Shown here piece by piece: positions 27,766 through 37,830 of a stretch of 64,000 bases of DNA. Each line of letters opens with the position of its first letter. Position 1 is the stretch's first letter. The DNA is taken from contig JAGLGM010000002.1 of NCBI GenBank assembly GCA_023144035.1, forward strand, positions 113,781 to 177,780, written 5' to 3'. The translations under genes were made by a program, and so were the position numbers. The notes under the pieces were generated by a model. The model was given only the letters and a program-made list of their open reading frames with translations. It had not been told where the DNA came from and did not search any database. This DNA is from Candidatus Pacearchaeota archaeon. Its GTDB lineage: Archaea > Nanobdellota > Nanobdellia > Pacearchaeales > GW2011-AR1.

Positions 27766-30414
27766 ATGGGGGTTCATTCAAAAACAAAAGAGGAGATATT
27801 GAAAGAATTTAATACTTCTAACAAAGGATTGAATCAAAAAGAAGCACAAAAAAGGCTTTTAAAACATGGAAAAAACATTTTAAAGAAGACACATAAATTA
27901 AATCCAGTAAAAATTCTATTTGAACAATTTAAGTCTTTTTTAATTTATATACTTCTTATCGCAGTTATTGTATCTTTTTTAATTGGAAATTTAATTGATG
28001 CTCTTGTTATTTTAGCAATAGTTATTCTTAATGCTTCAATTGGTTTTTTTCAACAATACAGGGCAGAAAAAGCACTTATTGGATTAAGAAGTATGTTGGT
28101 TCCTACTTCAATGGTAATAAGAGAGGGTAAACATCAAAAAATTCCTTCTTCTGAAATTGTTCCAGGGGATATTTTAATTTTTGAATCAGGAGATAAAATT
28201 AATGCAGATTGTAGAATTATTGAAGATAAAAATCTACAAACAAATGAAGCAGTTTTAACAGGAGAAAGTATGCCTGTAAATAAGTTTGATGAAAAACTCC
28301 CTCTTGAAACAATTCTTGTTGAAAGATTAAATATGCTTTATACAGGGACACAAATCACTAGAGGTTCTGCAAAAGCAGTTGTTGTTGCAACTGGAATGAA
28401 TTCTGAGTTTGGAAAAATAGCAACAGAACTTCAAGAAATAAAAATTCAGAAGACACCCATACAAAAAAGATTAGACAAATTCTCAACACAATTGGGGTTT
28501 GTTATTTTAGGATTAGTTTTGATTATAATGTTCTTAGGATTTTTAAAACACTTTGATAAGTTAGAGATGTTTATGACTTCTATTGCCTTAGCTGTAAGTG
28601 CAATTCCTGAAGGACTTCCAGCTGCTCTAGCTATTTCATTTGCAATTTCCTCTGTTTTTATGTCTAAGAAAAAAGTAATTATTCGAAAACTTCCTGCAGT
28701 AGAAAGTCTTGGAAGTGTTACTGTTATTTGTTCTGATAAAACAGGGACTTTAACTGAAGAAAAAATGTATGTTCAGGAAATTTTCACCAATGAAAAATTA
28801 TTTCTAAAAAAAGAAAATAAAATTATATTAAATAATAAACAAATAGATTTAACAAAAAACAAGGAACTATATCAATTAATTAAAACAGGTATCTTGTGTA
28901 ATGATGCTCGTTTTGAAAAACTTGAATCTGGAAGTTATTCTTTTACAGGAGATTCAACAGAAGAAGCATTAGTAAGGCTCGCATTAGATTTGAACATAAA
29001 TAAAAAGAAATTAACAGAAGAGGAGCCAAAAATAAAGGAATTTGAATTTGATTCTAATAGAAAGATGATGTCTGTTCTTAGAAGAGTTGGAAAAAATAAT
29101 GTTCTTTATTCAAAAGGAGCTCCTGAAAAGATAATCTCTAAAAGTTCTTTTGAAATTATTAATGGACAAAAAAGAAAACTTAGTGAGAAAAGAAAAGAAC
29201 AATTAATTAAAGAATCTGAAAAAATAGAAGAAAAAGCTTTTAGGGTTCTTGGATTTGCATATAGAAATTTTTCTGGAGAATCTAAAGTAGAAGAAAAAGA
29301 ATTAGTGTTTCTTGGTTTTATGGGGATGATAGATCCTCCAAGGAAAGAAGTAAAAGATGCTATTCAATTAACAAGAAGTGCTGGAATAAAAGTTAAAATA
29401 ATTACAGGAGATTCTGCTTTGACAGCAAAGGCAATTGCAATGCAGGTAGGAATTAAAGGAGAGATAATGACTGGAGTAGAATTAGAAAAAATATCTGAAG
29501 GAGAATTAGGAAAAATTATTGATAAGATTTCTATTTTTGCAAGAACAAATCCCCAACAAAAATTAAAGATAGTAAAAGCTCTCCAGGAAAATAAAGAAAC
29601 AGTTGCAGTAACTGGAGATGGGATAAATGATGTTTTAGCATTAAAGTCTGCAGATATTGGGATTGCAATGGGCCAGAGAGGAACAGAGGTTGCAAGAGAT
29701 ATCTCAGATATAATCTTAATTGATGATAATTTCGCTTCAATTGTAGAAGGGGTTAAAGAAGGGAGAAAAACATATGATAATATTAAGAAATTTACAAAGT
29801 ATCTTTTAACAGTTAACTTTAGTCAAATTCTTTTAGTTATTATTGCTCTTCTTATGATGATGCCTCTCCCATTAATTCCTCTTCAAATCTTATGGATTAA
29901 TCTAATAACAGATTCTTTTCCTGCATTGACTCTGGTTTTTGAAAAAGAAGAAAATGTAATGAAAACCAAACCACGTAAAGAAAAGAGTCTTTTAAATGGA
30001 ATTTGGAAATTTATTATAATTGGAGGTCTATTAAATTTTGTTGTGTGTTTTATAGTTTATCTTATTGGAATTAATGGTGGTTTAGTAATTGAACAAACAA
30101 GGACAATGGTTTTAACAACAGGAATCTTGTTTGAATTGTTCTTTATTTATACTTGTAGAAGCAAAAAACCACTTACAGAAATAGGAATTTTTTCAAATAA
30201 ATGGCTTAATTATGCAATTTTATTTGCTTTAGCTGCACAAGTTATATTGCTTTATACTCCTTTAGCAACAGTATTTGGAGTTGTTCCATTAACAGTACAG
30301 AATTTATTATTTATATTGCCTTTTGCAGTTTCAGGATTAGTTATTTTTGAAATTGCCAAGTTTTTTAGAAGAAAACCTAAATCAACCCAATCAACCCAAC
30401 AATTGTTAAACTAA
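27766..30414 (+). CDS. P-type cation (Ca2+-type) transporting ATPase
   Basis: SAIPEGLPAALAI, CSDKTGTLTEEKM, VAVTGDGINDVLALKSADIGIAMG. Confidence 0.95.
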   Translation: MGVHSKTKEEILKEFNTSNKGLNQKEAQKRLLKHGKNILKKTHKLNPVKILFEQFKSFLIYILLIAVIVSFLIGNLIDALVILAIVILNASIGFFQQYRAEKALIGLRSMLVPTSMVIREGKHQKIPSSEIVPGDILIFESGDKINADCRIIEDKNLQTNEAVLTGESMPVNKFDEKLPLETILVERLNMLYTGTQITRGSAKAVVVATGMNSEFGKIATELQEIKIQKTPIQKRLDKFSTQLGFVILGLVLIIMFLGFLKHFDKLEMFMTSIALAVSAIPEGLPAALAISFAISSVFMSKKKVIIRKLPAVESLGSVTVICSDKTGTLTEEKMYVQEIFTNEKLFLKKENKIILNNKQIDLTKNKELYQLIKTGILCNDARFEKLESGSYSFTGDSTEEALVRLALDLNINKKKLTEEEPKIKEFEFDSNRKMMSVLRRVGKNNVLYSKGAPEKIISKSSFEIINGQKRKLSEKRKEQLIKESEKIEEKAFRVLGFAYRNFSGESKVEEKELVFLGFMGMIDPPRKEVKDAIQLTRSAGIKVKIITGDSALTAKAIAMQVGIKGEIMTGVELEKISEGELGKIIDKISIFARTNPQQKLKIVKALQENKETVAVTGDGINDVLALKSADIGIAMGQRGTEVARDISDIILIDDNFASIVEGVKEGRKTYDNIKKFTKYLLTVNFSQILLVIIALLMMMPLPLIPLQILWINLITDSFPALTLVFEKEENVMKTKPRKEKSLLNGIWKFIIIGGLLNFVVCFIVYLIGINGGLVIEQTRTMVLTTGILFELFFIYTCRSKKPLTEIGIFSNKWLNYAILFALAAQVILLYTPLATVFGVVPLTVQNLLFILPFAVSGLVIFEIAKFFRRKPKSTQSTQQLLN

Positions 30415-30850
30415 CTCCTGCTCCAAACATACAGCCAGTCATTTTTCCTAAAGAAGAAGATAGTGCTTTTCTTTTACTTTCAAACTTTGTTTTTTCTTTT
30501 TGTCTTTCAGAAACATATCCTTCAAAAAATCCTCCAACTCCATCAGTTATTGTATTTCCAGCAACACCCCCAATTATTGCGCCAGGCATTCCTGCAAAAA
30601 ATCCTCCAAGAATTGCAGCAAAGACCATAACACCATTATCTACAAATCCAAAAGCTAAATCAGGATAAATATATTTTAATTCAATTTTCATAATTTTCAT
30701 AAAGATTAAATTTAAAAATCCCAGAGCCAAAAAAGCCAGCCCTATAAAAGCAGAATTAAATATAAAATATGAAACAACAGCTACAACAACAATTGAGACA
30801 CCAATTAAACTTATAAAAGCTTTAAAAAAATGATGGGTTGTTTTTTTCAT
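30377..30850 (-). CDS. Membrane protein
   Basis: ORF with TM segments. Confidence 0.6.
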   Translation of the reverse strand: MKKTTHHFFKAFISLIGVSIVVVAVVSYFIFNSAFIGLAFLALGFLNLIFMKIMKIELKYIYPDLAFGFVDNGVMVFAAILGGFFAGMPGAIIGGVAGNTITDGVGGFFEGYVSERQKEKTKFESKRKALSSSLGKMTGCMFGAGVSLTIVGLIGLI

Positions 30851-30936
30851 AATAATGATAATAAAAATATATTTAAGAAACTTTTGTTTTCAATTTCCCT
30901 CAAAACATCTTTAAACTTTATTATCCCTCTATTTTT

Positions 30937-31527
30937 ATGGTGATAAAATATTTTCTTTCAGGGTTTTTTGTAAAAATAATTGCAGGTTTTGATGATACTT
31001 TAACACGTATACCTATAGTTGCAAATCTTACAAGAACTAAAAGAGGAAGAATAGCATTTGCTGGAGGAATTTTTCTAGCAATTTGTGTTGCAATGGTTAT
31101 CTCCTTTCTTTTTGCATCAATTATAAAATCACTTCCTTACTTTAGATATATTTCAGCAACTTTAATATTTCTTTTAGCAATTTCAATTTACTTTGATGTT
31201 TTTATTCAAGAACCAAAAAAACAAGTTGAGAAAAAGTTAAAGAAAATAAAAAGAATCTCCACAAAAAGAATTTTTAAATTAATTGGGATTGGATTTTTGA
31301 CAGCATTTGCAACACTTCTTGACGATACAATAGCTTATTCATCATTATTTTTAGGAGATGTTTCTAATTTACCTTATATTGTAGGAGGTATTTTAGTTGC
31401 AACATTCTTACAATTAGGAATTATAATTTATTTTTCAAAGAAGGTTATGAAATTTAGATGGAAAAAAGAAGTTACAACAGTGGGGTTATTAATTTTAGCA
31501 GTTTTAATTTTATTTAATGTTTTATAG
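30937..31527 (+). CDS. Polytopic membrane protein with two GFDDT/LLDDT motifs
   Basis: ORF; GFDDTLTRIP and TLLDDTIAYS. Confidence 0.65.
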   Translation: MVIKYFLSGFFVKIIAGFDDTLTRIPIVANLTRTKRGRIAFAGGIFLAICVAMVISFLFASIIKSLPYFRYISATLIFLLAISIYFDVFIQEPKKQVEKKLKKIKRISTKRIFKLIGIGFLTAFATLLDDTIAYSSLFLGDVSNLPYIVGGILVATFLQLGIIIYFSKKVMKFRWKKEVTTVGLLILAVLILFNVL

Positions 31528-31616
31528 AAACAATTAAAAATACTTTTTTCCTCTAAAATTAATGAGGAAAGGGTTGATAATTTTAGTTTTAGTTTTAAAT
31601 AAAAGAGGTAGATTAG

Positions 31617-31811
31617 ATGAAATCAAATAAAATTAAATATGATTCAAAAAATTCATTGAACAGATTATTTCATTTATTAGGGCTTATAGGTTTAGTTTAT
31701 GGATTGTGGGTGCATGATTGGATATTTATTGTAGCAGGTGTGGTGCTTGTAGGAATTGGTCATCTTTCTCTATGCTACAAAGTTAAGAAAAAGAAACCAA
31801 AAAAGAAATAA
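31617..31811 (+). CDS. Small membrane protein
   Basis: ORF. Confidence 0.5.
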   Translation: MKSNKIKYDSKNSLNRLFHLLGLIGLVYGLWVHDWIFIVAGVVLVGIGHLSLCYKVKKKKPKKK

Positions 31812-31817
31812 TAAAAA

Positions 31818-32183
31818 ATGGATTTAATAATATTGGTTTTAATACTTATTTTAGTTGCAATAGTTGTACTAGGAATATTAGCAATCTTTTTTATTAAAGC
31901 TAAAGAAGGTAAACACAAAGTAGATTATTATTCTCTTTTTATTATGGGAATTATTTGGTTAGTCGTAGGAATTCTATTGGAGAATTCGGCTTTATGGATT
32001 TTAGGAACCTTATTTTTTGCATTTGGTTTAGCAAATAAAGATAAGTGGAAAAAGAATAAAATGAATTGGAAAAAAATAACTAAAAAGCAGAAAAAGATTA
32101 TTTATATTATAATGGTAATGTTATTTTTATTAGTTGTTGCAGGAATAATAGTATTTTGGTTAACAAAAGAAGGGTTATTTTGA
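31818..32183 (+). CDS. Membrane protein
   Basis: ORF. Confidence 0.55.
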   Translation: MDLIILVLILILVAIVVLGILAIFFIKAKEGKHKVDYYSLFIMGIIWLVVGILLENSALWILGTLFFAFGLANKDKWKKNKMNWKKITKKQKKIIYIIMVMLFLLVVAGIIVFWLTKEGLF

Positions 32184-32459
32184 TTTATTATTTAAAATTT
32201 TTATTGATTCTTCTGCATGAAGTACATACTTTTCTAAACTCTTAATATCAAAGTTAAATTCTTCTTTTAAGATATTGGGTACTTTTGCTTTGTAAGTTTC
32301 TATTTGAATCCTAGTTTTTACTAAAAGTTTATGTGTTTCATAAAGTTTAAGTTCTCCTAAAGATATTCTTTCAACTTGTTTATTTAATTTAATAAGTTTA
32401 GCGTATATTTTAAAGGGATGTTCTTCAGAATATCCACTTATTTTATTATTTTCTTCCAT
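32175..32459 (-). CDS. Hypothetical protein
   Basis: ORF. Confidence 0.5.
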   Translation of the reverse strand: MEENNKISGYSEEHPFKIYAKLIKLNKQVERISLGELKLYETHKLLVKTRIQIETYKAKVPNILKEEFNFDIKSLEKYVLHAEESIKILNNKSK

Positions 32460-32541
32460 AATAATTTTATTATGGTTTCTTTTTTAAGGATTATTGTGAT
32501 AAAAACAAAAATAAAAAATAAAAAAAATAAAAAAAGCAATC

Positions 32542-32835
32542 TTAGAATCTTTTTCTATTATTAAAGTCTCTTCTAGGTGGTCTTGGTCTATCTTCCATAG
32601 GTTTAGCTTCATTCACTTTCAATTCTCTTTCTTCAATTTTTTTACCATTCATTTCAGCAATTGCTTTTTGAGCATCTGCTTCTTCTTTGAAAGTCACAAA
32701 ACCGAATCCTTTTGATCTCCCAGAAAATTTGTCTGAGATAACAGTAGCTTCTTCGATTTCACCATATGGTGAGAAAAGTCCTTTCAAAGCTTCACTGTCA
32801 ATCTTAAACGGTAGGTTTCCAACGTAAATCTTCAT
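32542..32835 (-). CDS. RRM-domain RNA-binding protein
   Basis: MKIYVGNLPF (RNP2) and SKGFGFVTF (RNP1); preceded by AAGGAGG Shine-Dalgarno. Confidence 0.93.
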   Translation of the reverse strand: MKIYVGNLPFKIDSEALKGLFSPYGEIEEATVISDKFSGRSKGFGFVTFKEEADAQKAIAEMNGKKIEERELKVNEAKPMEDRPRPPRRDFNNRKRF

Positions 32836-32986
32836 CTTATATATATCCTCCTTACACTTATCCATCAGAACTAGTTAAAATCAACTAACATCAACTTATT
32901 CCTACTTCTAACTTATGAAATCAATTAAGAAGTAGCATATTTAAAGGTTTGCCTAGCGACATATGTCATGATTTAACACAGAAATT

Positions 32987-33280
32987 TTAAAAACCATTTC
33001 TTACACTTTCAAAATCTTCAGAAGATTTTATCCTTTTTTTAAATTCTTCTAAACTTTTATTTATTTCTTCTTTAGTAGCTTTTTCTAATCTTGAAGGAAT
33101 ATTTGTTGAGGCTATTTTCAATTCTCCAGAATGTTCAACCTTAAAGAAAACAGATGGTTTGAGGTTGTTGTAAAGAGTTAATTTATATTCTTTATTATTT
33201 TCTCCAGCATTTGAATATTTCTCAAGGTATTTAATTGCCAATCTTTCAAAAAATCCTCTTTTAACCCCTCCTTTAGACAT
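32987..33280 (-). CDS. Hypothetical protein
   Basis: ORF. Confidence 0.5.
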   Translation of the reverse strand: MSKGGVKRGFFERLAIKYLEKYSNAGENNKEYKLTLYNNLKPSVFFKVEHSGELKIASTNIPSRLEKATKEEINKSLEEFKKRIKSSEDFESVRNGF

Positions 33281-33381
33281 ATAAGAAAGAACAAAGGTTT
33301 CTTTTTAAAAATTATTATGATTTAAAAGCCATTTTTTTCAACTTTCTAAATATTTATAAATGTTAAATACTAAATAACAAT

Positions 33382-33777
33382 ATGGGAAAGAAAGGTCAAA
33401 AGGGGATGTTCACAAAAGATGGGAAAAGAACAGCAAAAGAAAAGATTCTTATAACAGTTTTAATCTCTGCAATATTTCTTCTTACGTTTTTTTTTGGATA
33501 TGATCTTTACAATTCATTTGAAACAAAAGCAGAGACAGATTTTCTCAACGGCGCTGTAATTTTATTAAGTGAAGAAAAAAGTGAATTAATGATTGAAAGA
33601 GATAATCTTAGTCAAGCTTTAGATTTATTAACTCAACAAAAAGTTCAATTAGATGCTGATTATAGTGGGTTAAATTCAGAATTAGCTGAACTTAAAGAAA
33701 ACTATGCTACTTTATCTGGAGAACTTGAAACAGCTAAGGATGATTTAGAAGATTGCGAAGCATTAGTTACTCCATAG
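33382..33777 (+). CDS. Membrane protein with extracytoplasmic coiled coil
   Basis: TM then heptad-like repeats. Confidence 0.6.
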   Translation: MGKKGQKGMFTKDGKRTAKEKILITVLISAIFLLTFFFGYDLYNSFETKAETDFLNGAVILLSEEKSELMIERDNLSQALDLLTQQKVQLDADYSGLNSELAELKENYATLSGELETAKDDLEDCEALVTP

Positions 33778-33805
33778 ATTCTTTTTTAGACTTTTTAATT
33801 AAGTT

Positions 33806-34246
33806 TTAATCAACTATTGGTTCACAACCATTAAATTGTTTTCCCCAAGAATAATCATATAAAGTTTTCCCTCCAATTTCATTACACAATTCTTCTGAAC
33901 CAATGTCTTTATAGATTAATTTATATCCTCCGTTTTCAGGACAAATATCACTACAACTATAACCTCTAACTAATTCTCTTCCTTGGTAAATTCCAAAGCT
34001 TATCCAAGGTTCAGAGAGGTTAATACTTTCATAATCTAAGTTTTGATTAATTTCTAATATTTTTTCTAATTCTTTTTTAACTTGTCTATCTGTAAGTTCT
34101 TCAGAAGCAATTAAACCTTCAATAAACAAAAAATATGCTGAACCAATAATTAATAAGATTCCAATAATTAAAATTAAGACATATATTTTCTTTTTAATTT
34201 TTTTTGTAAGATTTATTTTTAATTTCTTTTTTCTTTTCTTTTTCAT
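33806..34246 (-). CDS. Membrane-anchored hypothetical protein
   Basis: ORF. Confidence 0.55.
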   Translation of the reverse strand: MKKKRKKKLKINLTKKIKKKIYVLILIIGILLIIGSAYFLFIEGLIASEELTDRQVKKELEKILEINQNLDYESINLSEPWISFGIYQGRELVRGYSCSDICPENGGYKLIYKDIGSEELCNEIGGKTLYDYSWGKQFNGCEPIVD

Positions 34247-34488
34247 TTTTTCTTACTTTTCTTTTTCTTAGATGTCTTTTTTTTAGGTCCTCTCCTTTCT
34301 CTGGAAAACACAGCAACTAGTTTATCATCAATTTTAATTGTTTTATATTTTTCAGAATTTTTTGTTCGAATAGCACTTTTTCTAAGGATATCTTCAATTT
34401 GTTCTCTTAATGTAAATAAATTTGCTTTTGCTCGTTTAGATATAATTTTCTTTACATCTTCATCAATATCTATTGTTATTTGTGGCAT
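34243..34488 (-). CDS. RHH-like protein with Lys-rich tail
   Basis: MPQITIDIDEDVKKIISKRAKANLFTLREQIEDILRKS...KKKTSKKKKSKKK. Confidence 0.55.
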   Translation of the reverse strand: MPQITIDIDEDVKKIISKRAKANLFTLREQIEDILRKSAIRTKNSEKYKTIKIDDKLVAVFSRERRGPKKKTSKKKKSKKK

Positions 34489-34489
34489 T

Positions 34490-34705
34490 TTATTTCTTCT
34501 TTTTCTTTGGTTTTATAAAAAGAGGAATTGCAAACAGAACAATTAAGATAACATAAATATACCAAGAAATACTTAAAACATCTTCTTTAAATCTTGACCA
34601 GACATTTACTAAAAGAAGTGTAGCCAAAAGAGTAATTATTATCATGCTCCGCATTTGATATACTTCCATAGTTACTTTTTTATGAATTCTTTTTTTTAAT
34701 TTCAT
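34490..34705 (-). CDS. Small membrane protein
   Basis: ORF. Confidence 0.5.
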   Translation of the reverse strand: MKLKKRIHKKVTMEVYQMRSMIIITLLATLLLVNVWSRFKEDVLSISWYIYVILIVLFAIPLFIKPKKKKK

Positions 34706-34872
34706 TTTTTATTTTTATATTTATTAATCATCCAAATAAGGCCAAGGGCTATAAAAGCAATTCCTAAAGCTGAATTAAGAGTAATCATAAAAACAACACC
34801 TACTCCCACAAAAATAGTTCCTAATGAGAAAAGTGCATCTTGATTTTCTTTTTTCCTAGTTTTCTTTTTCAT
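34702..34872 (-). CDS. Small membrane protein (56 aa)
   Basis: MKKKTRKKENQDALFSLGTIFVGVGVVFMITLNSALGIAFIALGLIWMINKYKNKK; 4-nt overlap with next gene. Confidence 0.55.
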   Translation of the reverse strand: MKKKTRKKENQDALFSLGTIFVGVGVVFMITLNSALGIAFIALGLIWMINKYKNKK

Positions 34873-35141
34873 TTTTTAACATACACCTTATCAACTTTAA
34901 AAGATTTATAGATTCCTTCTAAGATATCTGTTCCAGCATAACCAGCAAGTAAAGAAAGTCTAGGGTCAAAATCAAATATTATTCCTACAAAGACACCAAT
35001 AATTACTGCAACAAGAACTGTAATTACATAATACCCCCACATAACTCTTCTTCTTAAAGATAAAGCTTTCAACAATCCAACAACACCACGAGTGAGTCCA
35101 CCAATACCTCCAAGAAGTCCAGCAAGCATCACCCCGTCCAT
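34869..35141 (-). CDS. Membrane protein
   Basis: ORF. Confidence 0.55.
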   Translation of the reverse strand: MDGVMLAGLLGGIGGLTRGVVGLLKALSLRRRVMWGYYVITVLVAVIIGVFVGIIFDFDPRLSLLAGYAGTDILEGIYKSFKVDKVYVKK

Positions 35142-35192
35142 GACTGATAAAAAGAGAATAATGTTTATAAAAGTTGGGTTTATTAAAGGGAT

Positions 35193-35348
35193 ATGGGGGA
35201 AGGAGATTTAATTTTAATTGTATGGTATGTTTTTTTCGGATTAATTGGAGCCTTAATATATAAAAAAAAGAGATTGCTTGGAACATTAATTGGATTAGTT
35301 GCTGCACTGATACTTATCACAATACTTGCATTATTATTTGGAGGATAA
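35193..35348 (+). CDS. Small membrane protein (51 aa)
   Basis: MGEGDLILIVWYVFFGLIGALIYKKKRLLGTLIGLVAALILITILALLFGG. Confidence 0.45.
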   Translation: MGEGDLILIVWYVFFGLIGALIYKKKRLLGTLIGLVAALILITILALLFGG

Positions 35349-35408
35349 TTATTAATATATATACTAAAAAGTAGAAATCCTTAAAAACAAAATATAAATT
35401 GATATTTT

Positions 35409-35702
35409 ATGACAACTCAAGAGAAATCTTTAATAGATTATTTCGAAAAAAGCAAAGATTTACTTCTTGAGATTGCTGATAAATACTGGGTTTCTCCAAA
35501 AATTCCTAAGAGAGAAAGTAATGGAATTCATATTGCTCATCTTCATGGTGGAGATGTTTACTTAGCTAAAATAAATTTTATTAAAAAAACAGCTGAAATA
35601 GGACATCTTAAAAAGAGTGAACAAAATGATATAACATGCGTAATTGGAGAATATGGAAAAAAAGTTGGTGAATATTGGAGTATAGGATCTCCTCAACAAT
35701 AA
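35409..35702 (+). CDS. Hypothetical protein
   Basis: ORF. Confidence 0.5.
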   Translation: MTTQEKSLIDYFEKSKDLLLEIADKYWVSPKIPKRESNGIHIAHLHGGDVYLAKINFIKKTAEIGHLKKSEQNDITCVIGEYGKKVGEYWSIGSPQQ

Positions 35703-35732
35703 ATTTAAATATTTCTATTAGTTTAAGGTATA

Positions 35733-36026
35733 ATGAAAAGAGAGACACTTATTATTATATTAGCTTTATTAGTTCTAGTAACAATTGGATTAATTGTTTT
35801 TCTTATTTTCCAGTTTAAAGGGGAAAAATCTTCAGTTGAAGAAGGAGTATTAGATGACCAAGAAAATACATTAGATAATTGCGAGTCAAACATATACAAT
35901 TGTGGTGATTTTGAAACACAAGAACAAGCACAAGAGATGTTTGATTTATGTTTTGAAGAAACCAATGAGGATGTTCATGGATTAGACCACGATGACGATG
36001 GTGTTGTCTGCGAGAGTTTGGATTGA
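35733..36026 (+). CDS. Membrane-anchored Excalibur (Ca-binding) domain protein
   Basis: N-terminal TM; C-terminal [16 protein letters not shown]. Confidence 0.8.
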   Translation: MKRETLIIILALLVLVTIGLIVFLIFQFKGEKSSVEEGVLDDQENTLDNCESNIYNCGDFETQEQAQEMFDLCFEETNEDVHGLDHDDDGVVCESLD

Positions 36027-36034
36027 GAAAGAAA

Positions 36035-36502
36035 TTATTTCTTAGCTAAAAAGACAAGAATCTTATGTTGATGTTTTGGTTCTCCATGTTCTTTAGATAA
36101 ACAAGGAGTATTATGAATTATCTCCCAATCAGAATATAATTTGTTTAATATTTCTTTATCTGGATAAAAATGAATTTTATTATCTGGTTTTTCTTCATTA
36201 GACATACAAATTAAAAAATGAAATCCTCCGGGCAATGTATTCTTTTGCATCTTTTCAATTAGTTGATGAGCTTCTTCTCTTTTTAAGAAATGCAAAATAC
36301 CTGTTCCCATTATTAGATCATATTTCAATTCAAATTTGAAATCAAGTATGTCTTGTTGAACAAATGTAAAGTTGTCATGAGATTCGGTTATAGATTCTTT
36401 ATCAACACCTGTAACAGGAATACCTTTCTCAATAAATTTTCTAGAGAAATTACATTTACCACAACCTAAGTCTAAAACTAAAGTAGGATTTATTCTTTGC
36501 AT
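36035..36502 (-). CDS. SAM-dependent methyltransferase
   Basis: LVLDLGCGKCNFSRKFIEKGIPVTGVDKE; YDLIMGTGILHFL. Confidence 0.85.
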   Translation of the reverse strand: MQRINPTLVLDLGCGKCNFSRKFIEKGIPVTGVDKESITESHDNFTFVQQDILDFKFELKYDLIMGTGILHFLKREEAHQLIEKMQKNTLPGGFHFLICMSNEEKPDNKIHFYPDKEILNKLYSDWEIIHNTPCLSKEHGEPKHQHKILVFLAKK

Positions 36503-36506
36503 ACTA

Positions 36507-37613
36507 TCAACAATTAAGGGTTTCGCCAGGAGCATTTTCTATATGTACTTCTTTAAGATCAGATGGTTTAATTAGATTTCTAAAACACATAGGATCTTTT
36601 GCCATATAATCTCCAGTTGTTGCATAGGCTATAGCTCTACATCCTCTACAATGAGAAACATTTTCACAACCAGTGTTTTTTTTCATTTGATTTAAATTTC
36701 TTAAATCGTGCATGATTTTTTTTTCAGTTATAAGTTCTACCAACCCTTCACTAATATGACCCATTACTATTGGAAGTCTTCTACAAGGATAAACACTTCC
36801 ATCAGAAAGTACTGAAACTCCTGAATATCCTGCCCCACATCCCCCTAAAAATTTATCTGTTTCTCTTGCCTCTTTTTTTATAGGATCATCACAATGCATA
36901 ATATCCCATAATACTTCTGTTTCCAACAATTTTATTTTACCCCCATATTTTTTATCTAATTCCCTTTGATCTTTATAAATTTTAAATAATTCATGGGCAT
37001 TAATAAATTCTGGATCCTTAGCTCCAAGTTCTTTGATTGGAACATATGATTGAACCCCAAAAATATCTGCTCCAGCTTCAATTGAATTTTTAATTGCTTG
37101 TTCAATATATTGTTTATTTGATTGCATAGCTGTAAAAGAAATTGTAACTCCTATTCCTGCTTCCTTACTATTAGCAATGCCTTGCATAGCTTTATCAAAA
37201 GAATAAGACCTTTGCCTTACATAATTATGTCTTTCTTTATCTCCATCAAGAGAAATTTGCAATCTATTTATTCCTCTTTTCTTAAATGCTTTTGCCTTTT
37301 CTAAAGTTATTAAGGTTCCGTTAGTAAGAAGCCTTGTATAAACTTTATTTTGTTGAGTATAATCTAAAATGCTAAACAAATCTTTTCTTAGAAGAGGCTC
37401 TCCTCCAGAAATATAAAATCTAGGATCCATTTTCCATCTCTGAGTTGTATCTACAAGATCATCAATCATACTTTTAACCTCAATTAAGCTCATTAAACTA
37501 GTCTTTTCTTGTAAGTGGTTTTCTTGGCCTTCTCCAATATGATAGCAATGTCTACATTCAAGATTACAATCATTTGTCGAATCCCATTGAATAAATATTT
37601 GCTTTTTTTTCAT
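36507..37613 (-). CDS. Radical SAM/SPASM domain protein
   Basis: CNLECRHC; ISGGEPLLR; C-terminal SPASM Cys set (GGCGAGYSGVSVLSDGSVYPCRR ... CENVSHCRGC ... DPMCFR). Confidence 0.92.
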   Translation of the reverse strand: MKKKQIFIQWDSTNDCNLECRHCYHIGEGQENHLQEKTSLMSLIEVKSMIDDLVDTTQRWKMDPRFYISGGEPLLRKDLFSILDYTQQNKVYTRLLTNGTLITLEKAKAFKKRGINRLQISLDGDKERHNYVRQRSYSFDKAMQGIANSKEAGIGVTISFTAMQSNKQYIEQAIKNSIEAGADIFGVQSYVPIKELGAKDPEFINAHELFKIYKDQRELDKKYGGKIKLLETEVLWDIMHCDDPIKKEARETDKFLGGCGAGYSGVSVLSDGSVYPCRRLPIVMGHISEGLVELITEKKIMHDLRNLNQMKKNTGCENVSHCRGCRAIAYATTGDYMAKDPMCFRNLIKPSDLKEVHIENAPGETLNC

Positions 37614-37671
37614 TTTCAAATTTATCAATATAGAATCACTCTCTTGTCAAATATCTGAATTTTAAAGACAA

Positions 37672-37830
37672 TTATTCGCTACCACAAGGAACACAATTTG
37701 AACAACCTGAAACACAATTATAGCTTTCTTGCTTTGTTTCGGGCATCATACTTGTTAGGTACTCATTTTCATTCGTTGTTTTTACAGATACTTCCTTATC
37801 AAAATTACTTTCTAAAGTTTTTTCTGCCAT
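37672..37830 (-). CDS. Putative ribosomal peptide precursor (52 aa), Cys-rich C-terminal core
   Basis: MAEKTLESNFDKEVSVKTTNENEYLTSMMPETKQESYNCVSGCSNCVPCGSE directly upstream of rSAM/SPASM gene; below ORF-track cutoff. Confidence 0.75.
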   Translation of the reverse strand: MAEKTLESNFDKEVSVKTTNENEYLTSMMPETKQESYNCVSGCSNCVPCGSE

